NCBI GenBank assembly: GCA_938074205.1
Contig: CALJES010000002.1
Span: 62,001-126,000 of the forward strand
Origin: an uncultured bacterium
Lineage (GTDB): Bacteria > Armatimonadota > UBA5829
Reading direction: 5' to 3'
DNA length: 64,000 nucleotides
The notes beneath the pieces are model-generated. The model was not told the DNA's origin. It worked only from the letters and a program-made list of their open reading frames with translations, and ran no database searches. The number at the start of each line of letters is the position of its first letter. The stretch's first letter is position 1. Below are positions 52,590-60,630 of this stretch, one piece after another. A program made the position numbers and the translations under genes.

Positions 52590-55009
52590 GTTACGGTAGG
52601 TTTTCGGACGACGGCAGAGAGTATGTAATAACTCGTCCAGATACGCCTAGGCCCTGGGTCAATTATTTAACAAACGGCCGGTACTGTGCGATTTGCTCAC
52701 AAACCGGAGGCGGATACTCCTTCTATGAAACTTCAGGCTATAATCGCATTACTCGCGAGTACCCGCAGACTGTTGTCCTTCAAGATCGTCCAGGAAGATA
52801 CGTGTACCTGCGGGATACGGAAACGGGTCAGCTTTGGAGTGCGAATTGGCAACCTATATGTGGAGACAAGTCTGGCTTCATAGCAAAACACGGGTTGGGG
52901 TATACGGTCGTCAGTTACGCGCATAATGGGATAGAGAGCTCAATAACCTACTATGTGCCGCCTAGGGATAGCGTGGAAGTGTGGATGGTAAAAATCAAGA
53001 ACGCTTCCGAAAAGCGCCGGCGAATAAGGGCTTTCCCTTTCGTAAAGTGGGATCTTGCCAATTATGCTTATAATGCGACTGAATCAAGTTTTGCCGTGTT
53101 GTTCCACGAGACAATGTTTGAAGAAGGCATCATTTTCGCTAGTACGCGGTTTTGGAATATCGCAGTTAGTGCTGCAGGTAATCCGAATGTGCGCTGGGAT
53201 AAATGGGTGTTTATGACTTCCAGCGCGAGGATTGACGCGTATGATACCTTAGACGAAGAGTTCGTCGGGATGTATCGCAGTTTCTCGAATCCCAAAGCTT
53301 TGTGCGAGGGCCAACTTACAAATAGCTCTGGGTGCGGCCGGGACATACTCGCTGTACTGCAGCACGAATTCGAACTGGACCCCGATGAGGAAGAAAGATT
53401 CGTAGTGCTTGTTGGTGTGGCACACCATAAGGAAGACGCTCTAACATTGAAACGACGGTACGATGCGTGGGATGAAGCGGAACGCGGGCTCATGGAGGTG
53501 CGAAGCTACTGGGAGGCGTATTTGAATCGAACGGTTTGTGAGACGCCTAATCCGGAGTTTGATATCGCCTTCAACGTCTGGAATAAGTACCAGGCGTGGG
53601 TTACATCGAGATGGAGCCGAATGGATTCGTATTACATAGGCGGCGGATCCATCGTAGGTTTTCGAGACAGTTGGCAGGATATGTTAGCAATACTCCCCAA
53701 CGATCCTGACTGGGCGAAAGAACGTGTTGTTTACCTTCTGCAGCACCAGTTCCCGGATGGCAGCGTGCTTCACAACTGGGATCCTCTGACGAACATTGGC
53801 GTAAAGACCGGTCATTCAGACGATCCTCTTTGGCTTGTAATGGGAGTTGTGGAATACATAAAAGAAACCGGTGACTTGGTATTCCTCGACGCGTCCGTAC
53901 CGTACTACGATGGCGGATCGGAGACGGTTCGCCAACACGTTTTGCGGGCCCTCGATTACACTCTCGCACATATGAGTGAGAGAGGTATCCCGTTGATCAT
54001 GGCTGCCGACTGGAACGACGGGCTTGACTACGTTGGCAGGCAGGGTCGCGGCGAATCGACGATGGTTGCAGGGCACTTGGCATGGATGCTGCGAGAGGTT
54101 GCATTGCTAATGTGGTTCGTCGGCAATGATTCCCTTGCACAGAAATACATAGAAGAACGCGACAGGCTGATTCGCAATATTAACGAGCATCTTTGGGATG
54201 GCGATTGGTATATCCGTGGCACTAGGGATGATGGACAACCGTTCGGTTCGTCTAGAAATCTCGAAGGCAGAATCTATCTAAATGCACAATCCTGGATGGT
54301 GATCTCAGGTGCAGCACCACGCGCCAGAGCTCTGCAATGTATGAATTCAGTGAAGAAGCATCTTGACACGCCTTATGGGCCGGCACTATTCCTTCCGGCA
54401 TATCACGAACCTGATCCAAAGATGGGGATCATTACGCGTTTTGCCCCTGGCACCAAGGAAAACGGTACGATTTTTTGTCACCCCACCTGTTGGGCAATTA
54501 TGGCTGAGTGCATTCTTGGGCGCGGGGATCAAGCTTTCGAATACTGGAGCAAAGTATCGTTTATGCACCGCGGCAAGGAGCCTGAAATCTTCAAGGCGGA
54601 GCCTTATGTGTTCAGTGAGTATGTTCACGGACCTGATTCTAAGTACTTTGGGCAGGGAGAATTCAGCTGGATGACAGGGACTGCTGCCTGGATGTGGAAG
54701 GTGTGCCTCGAGTGGATTCTGGGAGTGCGGGCTGAGATTCGGGGGCTATTGGTGGACCCTTGTATTCCCTCCCGTTGGGAGAGCTTTCGAGTGCGTAGAC
54801 GTTTCAGACGAGCCGTTTACGACATAGAAATACTAAACCCTGACCACTTATGCCAGGGCGTCAAAGAAATTATTGTCGACGGAAAACCTCATAGTTCTTA
54901 CATTCTTCCAGTCTTTCCCCCAGGTGAGATGCACCAAGTAAAGGTAATTATGGGGAAGCAGACCACTGTGGAACCTTTGGGTGAGCGTAAGGCTCGTAAG
55001 ACGTTATAA
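52586..55009 (+). CDS. GH94 glycoside phosphorylase (cellobiose/chitobiose phosphorylase family)
   Basis: An 807-residue GH94 enzyme, which uses phosphate to split a beta-linked disaccharide into sugar 1-phosphate and free sugar. The N-terminal beta-sandwich domain (about 1-290) is followed by an (alpha/alpha)6 barrel. The general acid lies in A-A-D-W-N-D-G-L (Asp475 or Asp478). The phosphate-binding G-S-S-R-N-L-E-G and the H-P-T-C-W region are present. No signal peptide is seen, so it is intracellular. The specificity (cellobiose, cellodextrin, chitobiose) cannot be set from sequence alone. It fits with uptake of oligosaccharides made by the exported hydrolases. Confidence 0.9.
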   Translation: MSYGRFSDDGREYVITRPDTPRPWVNYLTNGRYCAICSQTGGGYSFYETSGYNRITREYPQTVVLQDRPGRYVYLRDTETGQLWSANWQPICGDKSGFIAKHGLGYTVVSYAHNGIESSITYYVPPRDSVEVWMVKIKNASEKRRRIRAFPFVKWDLANYAYNATESSFAVLFHETMFEEGIIFASTRFWNIAVSAAGNPNVRWDKWVFMTSSARIDAYDTLDEEFVGMYRSFSNPKALCEGQLTNSSGCGRDILAVLQHEFELDPDEEERFVVLVGVAHHKEDALTLKRRYDAWDEAERGLMEVRSYWEAYLNRTVCETPNPEFDIAFNVWNKYQAWVTSRWSRMDSYYIGGGSIVGFRDSWQDMLAILPNDPDWAKERVVYLLQHQFPDGSVLHNWDPLTNIGVKTGHSDDPLWLVMGVVEYIKETGDLVFLDASVPYYDGGSETVRQHVLRALDYTLAHMSERGIPLIMAADWNDGLDYVGRQGRGESTMVAGHLAWMLREVALLMWFVGNDSLAQKYIEERDRLIRNINEHLWDGDWYIRGTRDDGQPFGSSRNLEGRIYLNAQSWMVISGAAPRARALQCMNSVKKHLDTPYGPALFLPAYHEPDPKMGIITRFAPGTKENGTIFCHPTCWAIMAECILGRGDQAFEYWSKVSFMHRGKEPEIFKAEPYVFSEYVHGPDSKYFGQGEFSWMTGTAAWMWKVCLEWILGVRAEIRGLLVDPCIPSRWESFRVRRRFRRAVYDIEILNPDHLCQGVKEIIVDGKPHSSYILPVFPPGEMHQVKVIMGKQTTVEPLGERKARKTL

Positions 55010-55124
55010 TGCTGCAACTCACAGTCGCTGTTAGTGGTCTATCTTCAAAATGACGCAATGCTTGCCTACATATTCCCTATGTTGTAGAACAAGTGCTCAG
55101 GATCATTTGGACTGCGTTGACACC

Positions 55125-55154
55125 TTGACCTTTAGGATATCTCAGTGGTACACT
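55125..55154 (+). promoter_or_regulatory. Promoter of the ICMT-like gene
   Basis: TTGACC (55125-55130) and TACACT (55149-55154) are 18 nt apart. The -35 and following bases (TTGACCTTTAGGA) resemble those of the promoter at 57034-57061 on the other strand. Confidence 0.45.
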
Positions 55155-55183
55155 TGCGGGTGTTCTCACTGGGAGGAGTTACA

Positions 55184-55780
55184 TTGTCTGTGAATTCAGC
55201 CGTTCGGGAATCTATAGAGGACAAACTTCACCGAACCTTCACCTACTTCCGTGTGCCTCTTATGACCATCTCGTTTATGGCGCTTGTAGGATTCATACAC
55301 GACAAGTCCGCCTTCTGGATCGGTGCACCTGTTGCTGTTCTCGGAGAATTGATACAAATGTGGGCGGCCTCTCATCTGCATAAAGATGAGCACCTAACAG
55401 TATCGGGTCCCTATTCCTATGTTCGAAATCCAATGTACATTGGCCGTTTTATTTTGGGCCTGGGTTTTTTTCTGATGACTCAGAACCCTTACCTCATAGC
55501 AGCGTATGTGATTCTTTTTGCGGTGTATGCCAATCTCCGCGTCAGCAGAGAAGAACGAAGACTTAGGGAAATATTTGCGCCCAATTACCAGAGATACTGC
55601 TCTGAGATTAGACGTTGGCTTCCCTCTCTGAAACCGTACTCGCTTTCCGAAAACCGCCGCGCCAGCTGGTCCCAGGTCTGTGCAAACCATGAGCATATAA
55701 ACCTTATTGGGCTTCTTGTTGTTCTCGCTGCGGTGTATTTGCGCATTGACCGGCTAAGCCACTTATACTGGCACTTCTAA
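55184..55780 (+). CDS. Isoprenylcysteine carboxyl methyltransferase (ICMT/PEMT)-like protein
   Basis: A 198-residue membrane protein with four to five hydrophobic segments and the family core G-P-Y-S-Y-V-R-N-P-M-Y-I-G near residue 90, followed by R-V-S-R-E-E-R-R-L and F-A-P-N-Y-Q-R-Y. Bacterial members (ICMT/PEMT or NnrU-like) methylate lipids or small molecules; substrates are mostly unknown. The TTG at 55184 is chosen with GGGAGGAG 6-13 nt upstream. It is convergent with the unrecognised gene at 55975-57009. Confidence 0.82.
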   Translation: MSVNSAVRESIEDKLHRTFTYFRVPLMTISFMALVGFIHDKSAFWIGAPVAVLGELIQMWAASHLHKDEHLTVSGPYSYVRNPMYIGRFILGLGFFLMTQNPYLIAAYVILFAVYANLRVSREERRLREIFAPNYQRYCSEIRRWLPSLKPYSLSENRRASWSQVCANHEHINLIGLLVVLAAVYLRIDRLSHLYWHF

Positions 55781-55853
55781 ACCTCGGGTGGCACAATATG
55801 GAGTCCCGCGTATTAGGCCAGATTTCCCCAAAAGGTACAGGCAAGACTCGCTT

Positions 55854-55972
55854 TCCAGGACTTCGGGTTTGCCAGTAAGAGCCTTCTATCGCTTGAAGAG
55901 GGTACACTGCTCGGCATATATATTAGAGAATCCAGGACTTCGGGTTTGCCAGTAAGAGCCTTCTATCGCTTG
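55854..55972. repeat. 42-bp direct repeat, two copies
   Basis: An exact 42-bp sequence starting TCCAGGACTTCGGG occurs at 55854-55895 and again at 55931-55972, with 35 bp between (unit 77 bp). It lies between two convergent genes, ending 2 bp before the downstream stop codon. No cas gene is present. It may be a tandem duplication, a binding-site pair or part of a repeat family. Confidence 0.8.
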
Positions 55973-55974
55973 GG

Positions 55975-57009
55975 CTAGCTGTCTTTTAGGAGTCGGCGCA
56001 GCTTGAAACACTCCCGCTTCTTTGCCGCAATTTCCTCGCTACTCATAGATCGGTTACGTCGTGCGTCGAACCGGGAGGCTTCAAGGATGTAATCGACGAG
56101 ATGCGACTTAGGGGTGCCCGAGAAGATCTGATCTCGCCGCTGATAGTCCCTCCAACCCATTTTGCCCTTTACGTATAGGATCGAAGCTAGCAGGCTTGCC
56201 AGCTCAGATTTCTTCATGGGCTCGAGTTCCTCACGCGTGAAAATGTGGTCTGACAAATAGTCGAACTCCACATTGTAGGGCGGGTCATCGCCAAATGCTT
56301 CGGCGAGCAAGGTCGCCGCTCGCCAGTTCAAAACAACCTTTCTGCCGTTTGCGGTATAAAACAGTTTTATCTCCGCATCGTATATCTCGCATTCAATATT
56401 CTCGGATGAGATGATTCTGTATTTTTTCAGAGTGCGGTAGAGTCGAGGCTGTCCCGGTTTGGCAGAGGGGTTCTCAATACCTGCTATGTCGGAGGGTTCC
56501 ACCGCTAGAATCTTCGCATAATGATTGTGAACCGGTTCTGTTTCCGGGCGCAAGTCACCTCTGACTCGGATATAATCACCGGGGAAAACCGGGAGATTAG
56601 GCCCTTCTCTGTGAGCCTTAGCGGCGAGCTCTTCGCGGCGAATTATATCGTTGAGTGTGGCTCGTAAGAAGCCGGCGCGGTCGGGATTTGACAGAGCTTT
56701 TGCTATCATCTCAGCCAGAGCTCCATCTTCTATCCTGGCTGCTATCTGCTGCGGATGCTTGCGCCAGTAGTATCCTGCAGGTGCCGCGAACTTTATGTCT
56801 TCCTCATCAACGCGGGTGAGCTCCTGGTTGCGAATATTTCGGATAAGGTAAACCCAGTGTGGTTCGGGTTCAGGGTCAACCTCCACCGCCAGTATTTCAC
56901 CTACGGTTCGTTCATGTCCATACTGCCCGTAACTCTGGCGAGGGAGTTTGGGGTTGATGTGTTTGTAGACTACTAGGCGTCCAATACTGTACTTGTAGTC
57001 GTCGAGCAT
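55975..57009 (-). CDS. Protein of unknown function with SAP-like C-terminal region
   Basis: A 344-residue protein I cannot assign. Residues 1-75 (Y-S-I-G-R-L-V-V-Y-K) look like a small beta-barrel (SH3- or KOW-like). The middle is charged and has an E-I-K-L-F-Y segment. Residues 265-325 (M-K-K-S-E-L-A-S-L-L, then P-K-S-H-L-V-D-Y-I-L) resemble a SAP- or Rho-N-like helix-extended-helix nucleic-acid binding region. There is no signal peptide or membrane segment. The ATG at 57009 follows AAGG; a short upstream extension is unlikely. It is alone on its strand, with a good promoter, and may bind nucleic acid. Confidence 0.72.
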   Translation of the reverse strand: MLDDYKYSIGRLVVYKHINPKLPRQSYGQYGHERTVGEILAVEVDPEPEPHWVYLIRNIRNQELTRVDEEDIKFAAPAGYYWRKHPQQIAARIEDGALAEMIAKALSNPDRAGFLRATLNDIIRREELAAKAHREGPNLPVFPGDYIRVRGDLRPETEPVHNHYAKILAVEPSDIAGIENPSAKPGQPRLYRTLKKYRIISSENIECEIYDAEIKLFYTANGRKVVLNWRAATLLAEAFGDDPPYNVEFDYLSDHIFTREELEPMKKSELASLLASILYVKGKMGWRDYQRRDQIFSGTPKSHLVDYILEASRFDARRNRSMSSEEIAAKKRECFKLRRLLKDS

Positions 57010-57033
57010 ACTACTTGCCTTCTGTTTGATTCC

Positions 57034-57061
57034 ATTATACACTGCTGTCCTAAAAGGTCAA
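57034..57061 (-). promoter_or_regulatory. Sigma-70 promoter of the unknown SAP-like gene
   Basis: On the minus strand TTGACC (57056-57061) and a perfect TATAAT (57034-57039) are 16 nt apart, 25 nt before the ATG at 57009. Confidence 0.6.
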
Positions 57062-57222
57062 CAGGAATTATCAAAAATATTGGCCTTGCGAGGGCCCACA
57101 GGCGGCCTCCAAGTACGCTCTAAAAACCGTTTGTTGCCGCCCTGCTTGACTTTGAATTAGTAATTGGGTTTTCATTTTGTTGTTTCGATTTGGTGTGTAT
57201 ATGGTGGAGGGTTGAAAAAAAC

Positions 57223-60200
57223 ATGCAGATTGGTGATTCTAGACTGATTCATTTGATTGGGTTTGTCGCACTCGTATTCCTCGCTTCGGGCAGTGTATTT
57301 GCTAGTACTGCCGCTGTTGTGCGCAGTGGTCTTCCAGGTGAAAAAGCAGCTCTTGTTACCGCAATCCGCGAACGGATCAAGGCAGCCGGCTACGATATCA
57401 GAGAGATAAGCTTCGAGGACTTATGTGATCTGTCCGCACTCAAGCCTTCCGTGTTCGACTTGATCGTCCTTCCGGATTCTGGTACGCTCCCTGTTAGAGC
57501 TGCAGGTTCCATCGTGGAGTATCTGAAGGGTGGGGGAGACATAATCGCGCTGAACACACCAATGTGGCAGAGTGCTCTAATCCGTGTGGGAGGACGCTGG
57601 CTGACACGAGAGGAATACGAGCGTGAAGCGGCGGCGGTACCCCCGGAGCACGTACTGTTCGATTTTGCTTCCACGGGCGCCACAGGTTGGTATCGCACGA
57701 GCAGCGACATGGAAGTTCAAACAACCTGGTCTGTGGAAGATGCTGGGCCTGCTCCTGGCCAATGCTCGTTGCATGTGTCGATTCCAAAACTGTTAGGTTG
57801 GGATACATTGCACCACGACGCAAGTCCCAATCCATTTCCAAGGGATCACACTTTAACCATTCTCTCAGCTAAGGGTGGACCCAATACTACGCATTTGGCG
57901 GTGGAGTGGGTGGAAAGAGATGGCTCGCGATGGATCGCGGTCATACCTCTTACTACCGAGTGGCGGCGGTACATTCTAACGCCCAAAGACTTTCGGTTCT
58001 GGTCATCTGTCCCTTCCAGGGGTTACCCAGGTGACTGTTTCAGGCCGGAAAACGCCGCAAAGCTCGCTATAGGGCTTGCCTTTTCTCATACAGCTTCAGT
58101 TGGCTCTGGACCTCACGAATACTGGGTGGGTCCAATTGGCACATCAAAGATGAAGCCCGAGTATGAGGAATTTCTGTTGGCGGCAGATACGCCGAGACTC
58201 GATACGCTATCTCCACGTTACAAGTTCTTTGATTCTCGCGATGTGAGCAGGTTGTTCGTTAGAGAAGATCAGACGATTGTTGATCGAACAGACCTTCCGA
58301 TGCCTGCGGCTGTACGATCAGTGCAGCCCAGACCCACCGTAAATGGGTTCGATAAAGGTCGCGATTGGCGTTGGATACCGATCGTTGAGGCTAGTTCCTC
58401 TAAGGGAGAATGGCGTGGAGTGCCGGTTGCCGTCACAGTGTACGCAGATGGCCCTTACAAGGGTGGGATTTGGGCCTCCTTTGGGGTTTCTGATCAGCAG
58501 TGGTATTCCTCGCCGAAGGTGTTGAGGTTAATTGAGCAAATAGCAAGACGAATGCTCAATCCAATTTTTCTGGTGGACGGTGGCGCTAACTACTATACGT
58601 ATTTTAGGGATCAGAAGCTGGTCCTAGGAGCCACGGTCGCCAATTTGGGTTCGGATTCGCACGGCATGCAGATACGAATGAAGTTCGCCGGCAGCCGCAC
58701 ATTCCAGCCAATCACAAGGCAAGTATCAACTCAAGTGCCGGCGGGAAAAATACGCATCGTATGCTGCGAAATACCAGTTCCCAAAGAACATAATCAATAC
58801 AACGTTACGTGCGAACTTGTTCAAGGTGGCAAGGTCATAGATCGCGCTGCCCATCAAATACACGTGTGGGAGCCAAAGAAGCAAAAGTACTTTGTCAGCG
58901 TGGCAAACGGTGAATTTAGACTAAGAGGAAATCGTTGGAGACCGCACGGTGTGAACTATATGCCATCGTCAGGCATAGGAACCGAGGACGGAGCGTACTT
59001 CGAGTACTGGCTGGATCGCCGATCTTACGATCCCGAAGTTATCCAGCGCGACTTGGATCACATCAAGGACATGGGCTTCAATTCGGTAAGTATTTTCATT
59101 TATTCGCATTCAACAGAGGCTCAGAACTTGCTGGATATACTTAGGCTATTGGACAACCTTGGTCTCAAAGCAAACTTGTCGCTTCGCCCAGGTACGCCCA
59201 TGGATTTCCGCTGGTCCGACGTAAAGAAGATCATCGAGTATTACCGTTTGTGGGAAAACGACACAGTTTTTGCCTACGATTTGGCGTGGGAACCTATGTT
59301 TGGTTCGCACCAGGATCGTAAGATCTGGGATCGAGACTGGGAAGCGTGGGTAGTTGAACGTTATGGCAGCATCGAGAATGCCGAAAAGGATTGGGGCTTT
59401 CCGATTCCACGTGACGAGTCTGGTCAAGTTACCAATCCGCTACCAGAACACATCGATACTGATGGCGAGTGGCGGGTTATGGTAGCGGCATACCGGCGGT
59501 TTCTTGATACACTGCTGTACAAGAAATATTCGGAAGCGCGGCGGCTTGTCTTATCAATCGATCCTAATCATCTCGTCAGCTTTCGGATGGCTGAAGCAGG
59601 AAATCCAACGTTTCGATGGCCTAACGGAAGAATTCCTTACGACTTCGCCTATCTGGCGGGAGCTGTGGATTTTCTTGCTCCGGAGGCATATGGTAGGATG
59701 GGCGATTGGGAGCGTACCAAACCTGGGTGGTTTGAGCGAGAATATGCCCGCTGGGCCGCGCCGACCAAACCTATGATTTGGGCTGAAGCCGGAGTCAACA
59801 CTTGGGACATTTCTCGTATGGAGAACTCCCCTGAGAGACTTAGCTTCGCTGCTGAAGTGTATCGGAACTTTTACAGGCTGTTGATCGAAAGCGCCGCAGA
59901 CGGTGTTTTCTTCTGGTGGTACCCAGGAGGATTCCGCGTGGGTGAAAACTCAGATTTCGGTATTATCGAGCCTGACGGTACTGATAGAGAAGTGACGCGA
60001 GTAATCCGTGAGTGGGGTCCTAAGTTTGTTAACGGTCCTTCGCTGAAGCCCGTCGATCAATGGATAACCATCGATCGCGATCGGTATCCCAATGGTATAA
60101 CGGGCGTCTATCAGGAGGTTCAAGACGCGTTTTGGAGTGCTCTTGCATTGGGCAAAACACCGGGTTTGAGGACCGAGGGAACTGGAACCAATTCATGCAA

Positions 60201-60630
60201 CAGTCCGGATCTAGCTGTTGGAAACACAAAACCAAATGGCACAAATCCTCTTAAATATCTCGATGCGGCTTTCGATTTGGTCGAGGTCAAGATGTCGAAC
60301 GGCGATTGGCATCGGGTGTTGCCCAATCAAAGACTACGCGCAGACCGCAGCGGCAAACTCACACTACGCATGAAGCTGACTAATCTTGGTGAATCAAAGT
60401 GGTCGCCAGAGCCCAAGTGTAGGGTGTCGCTTTTGGCATTTGATTCTGAAGGTCGCCTCATTGCTCGATTTGGTCTAAATAGGCCCGTTGCCCGTTTCGA
60501 ATCTGTTGAGATACCACGGTTTGAATTATCTATACCCCCCGCTTCTCACGCACGCGAGATCGTGCTGCGTTTATCGGCTGAAGCCAAGGGCTTCTTTGGT
60601 GAGGTTTTCAAGGTGGTGCTTGAACCTTGA
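57223..60630 (+). CDS. Large secreted GH5-like (clan GH-A) glycosidase
   Basis: A 1135-residue exported protein. Residues 1-28 form a signal peptide. The N-terminal domain (30-135: D-L-I-V-L-P-D-S-G, G-G-G-D-I-I-A-L) resembles a glutamine-amidotransferase/ThuA-like fold as found beside some glycosidases. Residues about 160-320 are a carbohydrate-binding-like beta domain. A barrel domain (about 580-960) has G-V-N-Y-M-P-S, the acid/base Glu690 in L-A-W-E-P and the nucleophile candidate Glu855 in W-A-E-A-G. The C-terminal part (1010-1135) is beta-rich. The substrate is unknown, perhaps a beta-mannan or glucan. It overlaps the MATE gene by 4 bp (TTGA). Confidence 0.78.
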   Translation: MQIGDSRLIHLIGFVALVFLASGSVFASTAAVVRSGLPGEKAALVTAIRERIKAAGYDIREISFEDLCDLSALKPSVFDLIVLPDSGTLPVRAAGSIVEYLKGGGDIIALNTPMWQSALIRVGGRWLTREEYEREAAAVPPEHVLFDFASTGATGWYRTSSDMEVQTTWSVEDAGPAPGQCSLHVSIPKLLGWDTLHHDASPNPFPRDHTLTILSAKGGPNTTHLAVEWVERDGSRWIAVIPLTTEWRRYILTPKDFRFWSSVPSRGYPGDCFRPENAAKLAIGLAFSHTASVGSGPHEYWVGPIGTSKMKPEYEEFLLAADTPRLDTLSPRYKFFDSRDVSRLFVREDQTIVDRTDLPMPAAVRSVQPRPTVNGFDKGRDWRWIPIVEASSSKGEWRGVPVAVTVYADGPYKGGIWASFGVSDQQWYSSPKVLRLIEQIARRMLNPIFLVDGGANYYTYFRDQKLVLGATVANLGSDSHGMQIRMKFAGSRTFQPITRQVSTQVPAGKIRIVCCEIPVPKEHNQYNVTCELVQGGKVIDRAAHQIHVWEPKKQKYFVSVANGEFRLRGNRWRPHGVNYMPSSGIGTEDGAYFEYWLDRRSYDPEVIQRDLDHIKDMGFNSVSIFIYSHSTEAQNLLDILRLLDNLGLKANLSLRPGTPMDFRWSDVKKIIEYYRLWENDTVFAYDLAWEPMFGSHQDRKIWDRDWEAWVVERYGSIENAEKDWGFPIPRDESGQVTNPLPEHIDTDGEWRVMVAAYRRFLDTLLYKKYSEARRLVLSIDPNHLVSFRMAEAGNPTFRWPNGRIPYDFAYLAGAVDFLAPEAYGRMGDWERTKPGWFEREYARWAAPTKPMIWAEAGVNTWDISRMENSPERLSFAAEVYRNFYRLLIESAADGVFFWWYPGGFRVGENSDFGIIEPDGTDREVTRVIREWGPKFVNGPSLKPVDQWITIDRDRYPNGITGVYQEVQDAFWSALALGKTPGLRTEGTGTNSCNSPDLAVGNTKPNGTNPLKYLDAAFDLVEVKMSNGDWHRVLPNQRLRADRSGKLTLRMKLTNLGESKWSPEPKCRVSLLAFDSEGRLIARFGLNRPVARFESVEIPRFELSIPPASHAREIVLRLSAEAKGFFGEVFKVVLEP

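Noticed and set aside
55854-55972. Possible mini CRISPR array (two 42-bp repeats with a 35-bp spacer)
   Set aside because: Only two copies, the repeat lacks the usual CRISPR sequence features, and no cas gene is in the window. Kept as a direct repeat only.
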